In this document: one piece after another, positions 34,485-44,348 of the stretch
Numbering within the stretch: position 1 is the first letter of the stretch
Layout: every line of letters begins with the position of its first letter
NCBI GenBank assembly: GCA_022266195.1
Contig: WHVY01000001.1
Coordinates: forward strand, 13,268,001 to 13,332,000
Direction: 5' to 3'
DNA: 64,000 nucleotides
DNA from: Tetranychus cinnabarinus
Taxonomy: Eukaryota; Arthropoda; Arachnida; Trombidiformes; Tetranychidae
The notes under the pieces: model-generated
Seen by the model: only the letters and a program-made list of their open reading frames with translations
What the model was told of the DNA's origin: nothing
Database searches by the model: none
Translations under genes and position numbers: made by a program

Positions 34485-36184
34485 TCACGTTTACTTGGAG
34501 AAAGTCGGTAAGGTGGCTGATGAACTGGTGGGTTATTACCAGTGTCAATTTTGTGTTGAACTAAATGAGTTTTTCCTAATTTATCACCGGGAAAAGAGAA
34601 AACTGGTCGATAATCATTCAACAACATCATTAAACAAGCAGATTCGTTTTGTTGTAAAGATTCGTCGAGATTAAATTTGTTTTCATTTTGAACAACATTA
34701 GCGATGATTGGTTGACGAGAAGTGGATTGAATTTCCGTTAGTTCATCTTCGCTTAGATCAGATTCATTCCAAGATTCAGGAAGTGAATCTTCATCATCAT
34801 TATCGTAAATGGGATTAAGATGTTTAAATTTTTTGTAGCCAATCCAGGCTTTTCGATCTTTACAACCTATTTGTATGTCAGCTTCACAGGAAATATCTTG
34901 TCCAAGTAGGACTTCAATATTTGCTGGTAAACTGTCAACAATCATTACTGTTGCTGCTACAGTTATTTTTTGTTTATCATCTATCAATGTTAATTCTAAA
35001 TCGGTTTGACCGATTGGTTGAATGGGAACGTTACAAGCTGTGTCAGTTCTAGGTCCTTGATATCGAGAGAAAGGTTGACCTATTCTGTTTACTACACTTC
35101 TAGTGATGATTGTAACATCCGAACCTGTGTCAACAAGAGCTTTGAATCGATTTTGTCGGATTTCAGCATCCATAAAAATCAATTTATTATCTTGAACGTT
35201 ATTTAGAAAATTGAAAAATAATCCGAGGCTAGTTTGTGTATCAACTACCCTTGCATTTCGCCATCTTCCTGTATTTTGTGTGTTGTTTTGAGGATTACTT
35301 TGATTACTTTGATTTGTGAAAGGATAATTGGTGCCGTTCATCTGATTGCTGTATTGGTAATTATTTCTTTGTGGTGGATTTCTATTTTGATTGTTACTTT
35401 GATAATTTCTCTGCCTTTCATCGTACAAACGTTTTCTACACTCTCTATATCTATGTCCTATTTTCTTACAATAATCACAAGTGTTTGGAATGGGAGGAGG
35501 AGGTCTTTTTGTAGTTTCTTTAAGTGTCAATGAGGTTAATTTTTCTCCGATTGCCTCGACTGATTTTTTTAAATCGATAACTATTCTTTCAATGTTAGAC
35601 CTATCGACCATCTCCCTTTCTTTTTGAATTTCTTTATTCCTATTGTAAGTTTGTTGTGCTTTTTTACTTCTTGTAAGCAAATCTTGTACGGTTTCGAAAT
35701 CAAATTGGTCCATGAATTGGACTAATTCAGGCAGCATTCCTCTTAAAATTGTTCTGATAATTTGTTTTTCTGGCATTTTCGCGTCATATCTTCTACAAAG
35801 ATCTTTCATTTCCAAAATGTAGGCAACAACTGATTGACCAGGGAATTGTTTGTTTTCATAAATTCTCTCTTCTAACATTGCTCTGTAGTCAGAAGAACAA
35901 AGGTCTTTCACCATTTTTTGTTTAAGCTCATAGTAATTACTCTCGTCACCATAAGAAGCGTACCATCTTCTTGTAGTACCTTGTAAATACATGGGAAGAC
36001 ATTTAAGTCTTGTTTTATCATCCCATCCTGTAGCTTTTGTTTCGAACTCATAATTCTCAAACCACTCAACTAAATCACTAACTGTATCATCTAACATGGA
36101 TATATTTGATGGTTTAACTTCAGTAATAGTTGTTAGAATCTGAGGAATTGGCTCAGGAGGACTAGTATTATCGTTATCTCCCAT
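34463..36184 (-). CDS. Element B Gag-protease ORF
   Basis: 573 aa starting at ATG 36184. Residues about 35-185 form a retrotransposon Gag capsid-like domain (WFENYEFETKATGW, LKCLPMYLQGTTRRWY). A zinc knuckle CX2CX4HX4C is at 236-249 (CDYCKKIGHRYREC). An Asn/Gln-rich linker precedes an aspartic protease with the DTG triad at 352-354 (ALVDTGSDVTII). The frame runs on into the linker that begins RT and ends in TAA at 34463. The RT frame is -1 relative to this one, and the two open frames overlap by only about 20 nt. I see no classical slippery heptamer there, so a single-nucleotide lesion is as likely as programmed frameshifting. Confidence 0.92.
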   Translation of the reverse strand: MGDNDNTSPPEPIPQILTTITEVKPSNISMLDDTVSDLVEWFENYEFETKATGWDDKTRLKCLPMYLQGTTRRWYASYGDESNYYELKQKMVKDLCSSDYRAMLEERIYENKQFPGQSVVAYILEMKDLCRRYDAKMPEKQIIRTILRGMLPELVQFMDQFDFETVQDLLTRSKKAQQTYNRNKEIQKEREMVDRSNIERIVIDLKKSVEAIGEKLTSLTLKETTKRPPPPIPNTCDYCKKIGHRYRECRKRLYDERQRNYQSNNQNRNPPQRNNYQYSNQMNGTNYPFTNQSNQSNPQNNTQNTGRWRNARVVDTQTSLGLFFNFLNNVQDNKLIFMDAEIRQNRFKALVDTGSDVTIITRSVVNRIGQPFSRYQGPRTDTACNVPIQPIGQTDLELTLIDDKQKITVAATVMIVDSLPANIEVLLGQDISCEADIQIGCKDRKAWIGYKKFKHLNPIYDNDDEDSLPESWNESDLSEDELTEIQSTSRQPIIANVVQNENKFNLDESLQQNESACLMMLLNDYRPVFSFPGDKLGKTHLVQHKIDTGNNPPVHQPPYRLSPSKRELADTMN

Positions 36185-36267
36185 TGTTAGTTTTTAATAA
36201 TTTTACACCAAAATTAATTGAAATAACCCAAATTTATTTAAAAGAAAATGAAAAAAAAAAATAGAAA

Positions 36268-37594
36268 TCAATCCACAAATCGTCTCCAATCTCGTGCTCG
36301 TTGCCAACGTGTTTTCTTTTGCTTTAATTCGCTCGATCCCGGGATGTATGGTTTTTTGTTTGGATCAGGTTTTGCAGGATAGATATAGCTGTTTTTTGTT
36401 TGATAAACAATGAAATGTACGATGTCTCTTGGGTTACTATGTTGTAAACCGGTTATTAATTGTAAATTATTTGTCGTCTGGTAATCATTTGATTTATCCC
36501 TAAATTTCAAGGCAGTTTGATCTGCTAATGCAAACGCCTTTTGTGCTTCTAATAATAACTCTGGATTCTTTCGTCCATGATCTAAAAATTTTCTTTTCAA
36601 AACTAATGCTGTTTTAAAAGTTTTCACGATTCTCCTTTCAAATTGTCTTAGACTGATGTAATCTTTTTCACAATTGGTTTCTAGCTTTTTAATTTTGTTG
36701 TGTAATCTTGAGTTTTTATTGCGTCTACGTTGACGGTCGAGAGGGACATTAACTGAAGAAAAAAATAGAAAATGAAACTGAAATTAGGACTTTCTTGTGC
36801 ATAAACTCGACAACTTCTTACTGCGTACAAAATCATACACCTTGAACGCTATTCTAGGTTCGCAGCACCGGGCGCTTTCCGCTTTGGAGCTGCCCTGGCT
36901 TCTAGCAAACTTTCGAATGTGACTAACCTGTTACTTGGACTGCAGATGCCTTTGGATTTGCAGTTAAAGGAAGATTAACAATTGGGCCAACAGAACCTAA
37001 AGCAAAAGATTTGTTAGTAGGAGTTACTGTTTTATTAAACGAAGAAGAAGGTCTAGACGATGGAGCAGTACCAACGAGGGAACTGATACGAGTAGAACCA
37101 AAGCCAGCAGAACGAGAGAGATCAGAATTTCGCAAAGGTACAGAGGACTGAGAACGATCAGTCAAACCAGAACCAACTAACTTATTGAATTTAAGTCGAT
37201 TCAAGATCGAAGAGAAGGAGCAAGAAGGCAACGTTGCAGAGGTTGCTGCGGTTGTAGGAGAAGTGTGTTGATTGTTACAGGAATGTGAACTAGAAGAAGA
37301 AAGACCAATAGAAATATCAGGAGAACAGGAAATAGAGCCAAGAAGAGGAGAAAGTGGAGCCACAGGGACAGATGAAACAGACGAGTTAGCAGGAGAAGGC
37401 TCAGGACAGGCGGTTGAATTGCGACCAGGGTTGGAAGAACCAGAACCACAGGCAATTGTACCAAGATCAGGGCTGGATGTAGAAATGCTAAATGGGTAGA
37501 AGATTAGTTTGTTTTGTGCTTTTCTTACAGCAACTCTTGATGTGAAGGCTAAGGGTGATACTGAGTTAGAAGCAGAAGATTGAGGGCAGACCAT
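36268..37594 (-). CDS. Element B accessory ORF, spliced, no known domain
   Basis: Two exons on the minus strand: 36928-37594 (starts ATGGTCTGCCC, 16-18 nt after the primer-binding site) and 36268-36752, with a 175-bp intron (GTTAGT...TTCTTCAG) joining them in frame to give 383 aa. The first about 220 residues are Ser/Pro/Thr-rich and low in charge. The second exon is basic and helical-looking (LDRQRRRNKNSRLHNKIKKL near its start, then many K/R/E/Q), ending WQRARDWRRFVD. No Gag, protease, Env or nucleic-acid-binding motif is recognised. A spliced ORF ahead of gag is not part of the usual gypsy layout. It could be a divergent structural protein, an accessory factor or captured sequence. Confidence 0.6.
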
Positions 37595-37610
37595 CCTGCC
37601 AAGGTCGCCA
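37592..37610 (-). promoter_or_regulatory. Primer-binding site of element B (tRNA-Arg-like)
   Basis: Two bases after the 5' LTR, the minus strand reads TGGCGACCTTGGCAGGATGG. Its complement would be a tRNA 3' end with T-stem CCTGC, acceptor CAAGGTC, discriminator G and CCA. An acceptor beginning GACC with discriminator G resembles arginine tRNAs of animals (GACCG...CGGTCG). Isoacceptor assignment is inference. Confidence 0.6.
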
Positions 37611-37612
37611 GT

Positions 37613-37905
37613 TGATCAAAAGAAGTGAAATGGTTCCATAAATAAGTTGTTTATTAAATTTACCAAATACTTTTTCTGATATTGATTACAGTAAACCATT
37701 CATTTATATACCCTTTAAAAAGGGAGCAAGATTAGTTAAAAAAATTAAAACACCTTTTCCTTTGCGTCAATTCCATTGACGCAAATAATCAATCAAAAAG
37801 TCAACATATAATAATGTATCAATCAAAAAAAAGTAAAACAATGTAATTATTGTGCGTCATTAATTTATAACATAATTTGATTAGCAGATGCTATTGTTTT
37901 TTACA
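37613..37905 (-). repeat. 5' LTR of element B
   Basis: 293 bp. On the minus strand a TATATAAATG box lies at about 37701-37710 beside a CCCTTTAAAAAGGG palindrome, the likely promoter. Right flank gtag is the target duplication. Confidence 0.95.
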
Positions 37906-38488
37906 GTAGGAAGGTCAGAAAAATTATTCACTTCTTTTACAGCCCTTATATTGTTCTCAAGCGATGTGGATTAAATTCTTATCAAGTAAAAGGTGACAAA
38001 ATTTCTGATAGGCCTGACATAGTACATGTGAGTCGAATGAAACCTCATCGAGATAGACTTCAACGAATGGAAGATAATGACAGTGAAAATGAAACTGAAC
38101 TAATCGGACCACAAGATTCTGAACCTGAACTTGAATGGGATGAACTTCCTATCCAACCAACTCATGGGCCTGACATCATTGATCGTAGGTCTGACATTGT
38201 TAACCATAGGTCTGACATTATTGACCATAGGTCTGACGTTGCTAATCATGGATCTGACACTGTAAATTCCAGGTCTGATAAAAAACGTAACCTTTCACCA
38301 CTCGTTACTCATCATAGTGATAGTGAGACTTCGGAGTCTGAAGAAACAGTTTATTATCGTTTCCCCTCACCGCAAAATACTCAACCGAACTCACCAGAGC
38401 CTGAACTTCAGCCTAGACGAAGTCAGCGACAAAGAAGAGCACCTAATAAACTTACTTACTTGCTCTCTACAGCCTCTTTTTATTACTA
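37906..38488 (+). pseudogene. Element A integrase tail (GPY/F region and variable C-terminus)
   Basis: Continuation of the integrase interrupted by element B. The start (GRSEKLFTSF) is in one frame and the SPYIVLKR...VHVSRMKPHRDRL part in another, separated by a one-base loss at the TTTT run near 37938, so the gene is broken even without element B. An acidic tail follows with five 21-bp units (7 residues, consensus like DIVNHRS) at about 38167-38281, then a basic RRSQRQRRAPNKL stretch. The frame ends in TAA at 38486-38488. Confidence 0.8.
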
Positions 38489-38935
38489 ATGTGTCAAATC
38501 ACCAACATTCAGACCGCTTTTATAAAAGCAAATCCAGTTATCTGGAGACCAGCAACTACTCCAATTAATGGAGATATTGAAGTTGATATTGGAACAAAAT
38601 ACTATGAACCATGCGGCGGCTTGTCACAAGCTTTGATTGAACACAATATGCAACCAGACTTTCTAGATTCTTGGTGTAAAAGTGCGTTTGAAATTTCTTT
38701 TCTAAAACAGATTTCGCAAATATGTAAAGACGTTACAACTGAGGCTGATAGTAAAATGCAAGTCAGGGATAAAAGATTTCTTGTACTAGAATCTGCCATG
38801 ATAATAATTGGTGTAGTAAGTGTCCTTTCATTAGGAATTGGTGCTACTACTGAATCATTATCAATTAAAACACAAGCTGAAAGTTTTGCCTCAAGTTCAA
38901 ATTCGGTTAACCCTACGAGGTTATCTAAAAGCTAA
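38489..38935 (+). pseudogene. Element A env-like fragment
   Basis: 149-codon ORF whose ATG overlaps the previous stop (TAATG). It has cysteines spaced through the first 90 residues, a furin-like RDKR, and right after it a hydrophobic stretch (FLVLESAMIIIGVVSVLSLG) resembling a fusion peptide. It stops shortly after (TAA at 38933) without a transmembrane anchor, so it is a truncated envelope-like gene. The RxKR-plus-hydrophobic layout parallels element B although the sequences are unrelated by eye. Confidence 0.6.
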
Positions 38936-39319
38936 AAAAAGAGAAAAATGGTTAAACAAAAGCAAAAGAAAATACAATTACCATTAAACTTACTTGCTTG
39001 ATTTCGTCCATCATAAAGCAAAAGGAAATTCGTTAATTAAAGCAAAAATAAAACAAATTGGTTAATCTTAAATTCGGATATAACTAAAGAAAGATAACTT
39101 AAGACTGACGGAAGTAAAGGTTGGAAGGCAAGATCTTTGACCAATATGGCTGACCAATACAGTGGCCCAGTCGCCATCTATTGGCCCTTGGTTAATTTAT
39201 AGTGAAAGACGAAGTGCGCTAAATTCAAATGGCTAAAAGAAAGTAAAATGTTGTTTATAAATAAATAAAATGGTTTAATTATAGCCGAAAGAGGCTTCGG
39301 CCTAAATAAGTTGGGGAAG
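38936..39319. other. Element A non-coding region before the 3' LTR
   Basis: Stop-filled sequence between the env fragment and the LTR. It ends in aagttggggaaga directly before TGTAAGG, a plausible polypurine tract. A short ccgaaagaggcttcgg inverted repeat precedes it. Confidence 0.55.
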
Positions 39320-39846
39320 ATGTAAGGATTGAGAAATTTTACTATTTCCAAGAATTGGTACCTCTAAATTTGAATATAAAATAAAATTTGATCATAAAAT
39401 AGTTCCCAGAAATCGGGATTAAAAGTTTACCAAGAATAAAAATAAGATGCAAATTTCGAGTAAAAATAAGAAAAGAATGTCATAAAAATGTCAGACCAAT
39501 GTATGAAGTAAATACAATTTATGTGAGAAGAAAATAGGGAAATGAAAGGTCACGTAGACCAGGTCAGGCCAAAAAGAGGTCAGGCCAAGAGATATAAAAA
39601 GAAAAGAAAAGAGAAAAGAAGTCAGTCTCTAATGGTACGATTTGGATTCATCATAAGTAAAAAGTAAACATTTTGTATCTTAAGAAAAAGTTTATCGAAG
39701 TAAAACAAGAAAAATTGAGTTGTGAAATAAAGTTATTTTTCTTATTTAATTTTTCAATAAGGTCTGACAGTAATGTCATTATGTTCCACTATCTCTCTTT
39801 CTCTTTACCATCTCATCGTTTATCCTCACCAATTTCCCACCTTACA
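39320..39846 (+). repeat. 3' LTR of element A
   Basis: 527 bp with 7-bp inverted ends TGTAAGG/CCTTACA. Promoter parts are readable: AAGGTCA/AGGTCA half-sites at 39546, 39561 and 39577, a TATA box (gatataaaaa) at 39591-39600, an initiator-like TCAGTC about 30 bp on (39622), and AATAAA at 39726. Right flank atat is the target duplication. Confidence 0.9.
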
Positions 39847-40610
39847 ATATTGTAAAAAATATCGATAAATATCGAGAGAGAAATATCGAATATTATTGCT
39901 CAAACAATAATATTGGTACATCACTACAGTGATTGATAAATGCCTAATAGAGATACAGAAATCTTCAACAATCTCTAACCAGAACCATTCAACCCAAACC
40001 GCAAATTCCCGCCATTATCTAATTACACAAAAATTAAATTTACTGCATCAACCAGAATGTACTAGCAAATCTTTCTTGTTCAAATCACATTTCAATGTAT
40101 TATTAATATTAATAAATAAAGTTGATAGTTCGGGTTGGATGATTTATCAATATTTAATTGAATATTTACTATGTTTCAACAGAAAGTGTTATAACGTGTG
40201 AATAAGACTCGCTAAATTCAGTATCAAGCTTCAAATTTTATATCATTTCAGAACATGAATTAATTGATGAATTTTCTAACTTGAATTATCATGGCAGGTA
40301 TATCATGTCACGAAAGTTAAATTGCTAAGCTTACATAAGTATATTTTTCATGGAAGTTGATTGTGATATTTAATTCCTAGCTGTGCAAATGATAAACTAT
40401 TCAATATTAATTAGTTAAGATTCAACCATTACAGCTTAGAAATCAAAGAATACTAATGGAATATTGATTTATATTAAATATTTATTTCATGTTCATGCTT
40501 ATCCTTTGATTATTTCAGAGCATAATAAGTCTGAGAATCAATTAATTATAATGACCATGAAATTAACAATTAATTACTGAAATATGGGATTAAAATAGCA
40601 CCATTTGAAC
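39847..40610. other. Intergenic flank right of element A
   Basis: Starts with atatcgata-type repeats and a perfect 10-bp inverted repeat AATATTATTG/CAATAATATT at 39889-39914. A 90-codon plus-strand ORF (39929-40201) has no features that support it as a gene. Confidence 0.45.
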
Positions 40611-40613
40611 ACA

Positions 40614-40620
40614 TATATAA
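40614..40620 (+). promoter_or_regulatory. TATA box of the secreted acidic protein gene
   Basis: tatataa 80 bp upstream of the ATG at 40700, with a tcaaag/tcaacg start region about 20-30 bp further on. Fits a TATA-driven, regulated gene. Confidence 0.5.
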
Positions 40621-40699
40621 TCGAACATCTCGGCAATCAAAGTTAATCAACGACAACAGTAGTTAACAGTAACAACAATCTATCAAAACCAAATTGAAA

Positions 40700-41437
40700 A
40701 TGGCTCTTCTGAAATTGGCGCTTCTTTCTCTCCTCATTGTAACAGCAGTCTCGTTAACCTCATGTAACGGTAAGTTTGTTTTTACTGTTTATTTTTTGTT
40801 ATTAATTTAATTGGATTTATTTCGCACAGGCCAATCATCAACAGTCAATTCAACTGAAACTGAAGTAGCCGATATAACTGAAAGACCAGAGGCAGAGGAG
40901 ACTGAAATTGAAACCGAAACTGAATCTGAAAATGAAAACGAGAAAGAGGTGGAAAAACCTGAAAATGAAGAGAAGGAAAAACCAGAAAATAACGAAAATG
41001 AAAAGCCAGAAAAAGACGAGAATGAAATAGATTTAGAGGACGATGCTATCCCTGAAGTTCGATGTTTGCGTAAATACAATAATCTTAATTGTACTGATGG
41101 TCAACGTAAACAAGCGATTGCAGACTACAAAATGGCTAGACAGCAGCTGATTCAAACGCTCCTCAATTCATCAAGTTTGTTGAATAGTTCATCATCAACA
41201 CCAAATCTCAACAATTCATCTCTAACAACATTAACACCACCATCCTCATCACAATCAACATCTGTGTCATCTTTAAATTCCTCTGGGTCGATTTACTGTG
41301 ATCGCGCAATTCAGCTTCTTAATGGTGTCGATGGATATGCACGTTTCAACGATTTGTGCCAAGCTCGAGTTTTTGGTAAAAAATACAATCCAGATTTTTG
41401 GATTAAAAAGTGCAGGAAGGCTCTTAAACGTCATTAA
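40700..41437 (+). CDS. Small secreted acidic protein, unknown family (two exons)
   Basis: Exons 40700-40769 and 40830-41437 (60-bp intron, GTAAGT...CACAG), 225 aa. Exon 1 is a signal peptide (ALLKLALLSLLIVTAVSLTSC). The mature chain starts with a Glu-rich region with repeated KPE(N/K)(D/E)E motifs (about residues 35-80). A small cysteine-containing part follows (RCLRKYNNLNC), interrupted by a 50-residue Ser/Thr/Asn-rich linker with several N-glycosylation sequons, then the second part (YCDRAI, DLCQAR, KKCRKAL). Five cysteines lie outside the signal peptide. AATAAA is at 41540. I do not recognise the family. Secreted, glycosylated and TATA-driven fits a salivary, cuticular or mucin-like role, but that is speculation. 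Confidence 0.8.
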
Positions 41438-41892
41438 ACAACAATCGCAGTTATAATTTGATTTTTTATTTCGCAAAGTGTATGTTCATCTTACACTGTT
41501 ATTGAGCGATGAAATTATCTAACATTATCTGGATTGGTGAATAAAATCACCACAAAATCATATCCTGGGCCCATTATTCAATCAACCTCTTCCACTTTAT
41601 CTCAAAATTTCACAGCAATTCATATTTGATAATATTTATATTGTTACGTTAATATAAACTGATTAATCTAGAAGCTCTCTGTTACCTTTTGTTAATTGAA
41701 TGGAATATTTATTAAATATTTTAATAAAATTGTTTTAATTTCAATCAATTCTGTAAAACTACTTTTTGTCACTTGAACATCTTTTCATTCAGAAAGATTA
41801 AAAATAAATCTTTTACTGTACTGATGGAGATCTAAAATCAAGTTGATTGTTAACTATTCCTGTATGAATTTAATCAAAATGAGAATACGAAT
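41438..41892. other. Convergent 3' intergenic region
   Basis: Holds the poly(A) signal for the secreted protein (AATAAA 41540-41545) and a minus-strand AATAAA (TTTATT at 41707-41712) that suits the serine dehydratase. Nothing else seen. Confidence 0.45.
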
Positions 41893-43408
41893 TTACGAAT
41901 TGAAACCCTTAGCTTCATCAACTAGCCTTCTCCATTCATTCATATCTTTTAATTTAACATCATTTCCACCGCAAACAATCATGACTAAAGGTCCATCTGG
42001 TAAATTAGGATGACTACTCAATATTTGAGAGACAATTCCCTTGTAAAGAGCACTTAATACAGTTCCACATGATAGTTCAACCATGATTCGTTGATGATCA
42101 GCAATGAGTAAACAAGCTTCCATAGCTTCTAGATCAGTGACAACCTCTGAGTAAACATTAAATTTTGGGTTTGAAGCATAATTGGCTGCTTCTTGACACA
42201 CAATTACCGAAGTAAGTGTTTTAGCCAGAGTATCACAAACAATTTTAATTGGTTTGTAGTCATTTTCCGTCATTGCCTTAAAAGATCCTGAGCCTGTGGT
42301 TTCCATTACCAATACTCCAGTTGAATGCCATTTATATCTTTCCAATCCCTTCATGATACCACAAAACAGTCCACCACCACCACAACAAGTGACAATCAAA
42401 GATGGCTGAACACCATTCAAATCTCGATAGATCTCATCAATCAATGAGCTGTTACCTTCCCTACAATTAAGGTAAAAACGAAAAAAATAGCACTTTAAAT
42501 GTCATAATAAAAAGCCTGATTGACAAGATTAAATCTTTAATTTTTAAGTTTCAATATCTTCGAGAGTTTGACTCTTAAAGAGATTGCACTTTTACATGTG
42601 ATCATTGCGAGATCAATTTGGTTAATCAAGAGCTCTGTAAGTACTTAAAATATTTCTGTCTCTTCCTTATCAGCCTGGTTGGTCTTGATTGAAAATACTC
42701 ACCAAACTGCTGGATCATCGAAGGGATGGATGAATTTACGTCTTTTGGTCTTATCTGAGGCTAAATACTTGGCGTGATCAATCGATTCATCCGATCTATT
42801 CCCATAACGCACCACTTGAGCGCCTTCTTTTTCAATTTTCTTAGCAATCTCTTCTGACGTGATTTTAAATATGACAATGATAGCTTTCAAGTTTAACATT
42901 CGCGCTGCATAAGCTGAGGCTACTCCAGCATTGCCACCAGAAGGGCATACAATTTCATCGTAACCCTGTTCTTTTGCCTGATCGATAAAAAAATAAGAGT
43001 AAACAATCATTAATCCATTAAAATAATAAGCACAGAGCCAATAAAATGAATTGATAATATTAATTGAGATTGCAAGTCATCGTTCTGGTTCACTTTTTCA
43101 CCCGGCTGATTCTCACTTCTAATGTAACTTACAGATTATTAATCATTCAACTCTCAACTAAGTAACGCAACTGTATAATGACATTTATAAATTCATTACA
43201 AGATTATTAATAGCAATTGGAAACTTACTAATTGACACGATCGACCAATTCCTCTGATTTTAAATGAACCACCGGGCTGATTGTTATCCAATTTGAGATA
43301 AACTGGTCTACCATTGGAATATTCACTGCAGGACAAATTTTCAACCAAAGGTGATTTAATATGAAGATTTTCCTGGATAAGTTTGGCATTTTTATTAAAT
43401 GAACACAT
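41893..43408 (-). CDS. SDS: L-serine dehydratase / L-threonine deaminase (three exons)
   Basis: PLP enzyme converting serine to pyruvate and ammonia (threonine to 2-oxobutyrate), cytosolic. Exons on the minus strand: 43229-43408, 42703-42977, 41893-42460; GT-AG junctions, total 340 aa (human SDS 328). PLP lysine K50 in GGSFKIRGIG. SGGNAGVASAYAAR matches the substrate-binding SSAGNAGMAAAYAAR of SDS. HPFDDPAVWEG spans the second junction (human PPFDDPLIWEG). The phosphate-binding glycine loop is CGGGGLFCG near 178-186, and the C-terminal MIVCGGNDVKL matches VIVCGGSNISL. This is the vertebrate SDS/SDSL-type fold rather than a bacterial biodegradative form; serine racemase is less likely because of the VCGG terminus and length. 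Confidence 0.92.
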
Positions 43409-44348
43409 TCTTAAACCGTAGATCCAACAATCAAACCTCAGTGTGGACGATGAGACTTAAAGAGAAGCTGCGCAAGCAATTAAGACTCTACAATCAAAAA
43501 GATAATCAAAAGTGCAAATAAGATAAATCTCAAACGTCAATAAATAAAAGGTTATTCATCCACACTTTAACCATTTCACATAATTCAATTTTTGACAAAT
43601 CTATCAATAACTATTCAATAAAGGTTGTCGTTAGCAATGAATTAAGTCACTTGATAATCAAGACTGATTGGAAAAAAGTCCACATAAATTATTAATTACT
43701 TGTATACGTAAAAATTAGTAATGAAATTAAACATAAAAGCGAGAATCAATGAAACCTTTTTCTGTTTTGACAATTGTATTGACAGTTCAGAAATGTATGT
43801 TTCTTGTAGATTGATCAACTTAATCACTTGGACTAAATTGGACTAATTTGGACAAATTTGGTATAGATTGGCATATTGATCATTTCTTAAATATTTATTA
43901 ATGTAATAAATGGTTACATTTAATTGCACGGAACAAAATGTAGTCTGGATATTACATAGATATTAATATATCAATATTTAATGATACTATATTAGTGTAT
44001 AAACAAATTGCTTATTTAACGTATTACATATTTAATACTCGAAAGATTGGATAAATTAACAACAAAGCTCATCTTTTTGCTTATTAACATTGAAACATGA
44101 ATTAATGATAATAGTTTTAACCATAATGATATTGTTTCAATTGCCATTTATAATGTAAATTATTGTTGAAGAAATATAAATGATAATAATTTCGATGATG
44201 TAAATGACGATTGGCTTTGAAATAATATCGTGTTGCACATTGAACCATAATATTACAATATTACATTAAACAATAACAAAAAAGAGATTTATTGGCATCA
44301 ATATAAATAGCTTTTTCACATTGATTTAAGTTTGATGATTGATCCATT
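43409..44348. other. Intergenic, AT-rich
   Basis: Probable promoter of the serine dehydratase and 3' UTR of the Trm9-like gene (minus-strand AATAAA at 44288-44293). No gene seen. Confidence 0.45.

Larger units (their letters stand above)
29554..37905 (-). mobile_element. Element B: full-length env-bearing Ty3/gypsy-type retrotransposon
   Basis: 8.35 kb on the minus strand. Order: 5' LTR (37613-37905), tRNA primer-binding site, spliced accessory ORF, Gag-protease ORF, Pol-Env ORF, 3' LTR (29554-29845). It is flanked by a 4-bp GTAG target duplication. The two LTRs appear to differ only by one A in a poly(A) run, implying a recent insertion. It sits antisense inside the integrase gene of element A. 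One apparent break, a -1 frame change near 34465-34484, separates the Gag-protease frame from the RT frame. Confidence 0.95.
23522..39846 (+). mobile_element. Element A: decayed env-bearing Ty3/gypsy-type LTR retrotransposon
   Basis: Bounded by TGTAAGG...CCTTACA LTR ends and flanked by a 4-bp ATAT target duplication (23518-23521 and 39847-39850). From its left LTR only about 128 bp remain, fused directly to the C-terminal integrase region, so the rest of the 5' LTR, leader, gag, protease, RT/RNase H and most of integrase are deleted. The integrase tail is then interrupted by element B. The 5.5-kb tandem duplication copied the left part, so it appears at 23522-24029 and 29046-29553. The right part (37906-39846) holds the integrase tail, an env-like fragment and a complete 3' LTR. 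The interval given includes the nested insertion and the duplicated host DNA. Confidence 0.85.

Noticed and set aside
39929..40201. 90-aa plus-strand ORF right of element A
   Set aside because: No domain, signal or splice support; low-complexity AT-rich translation.
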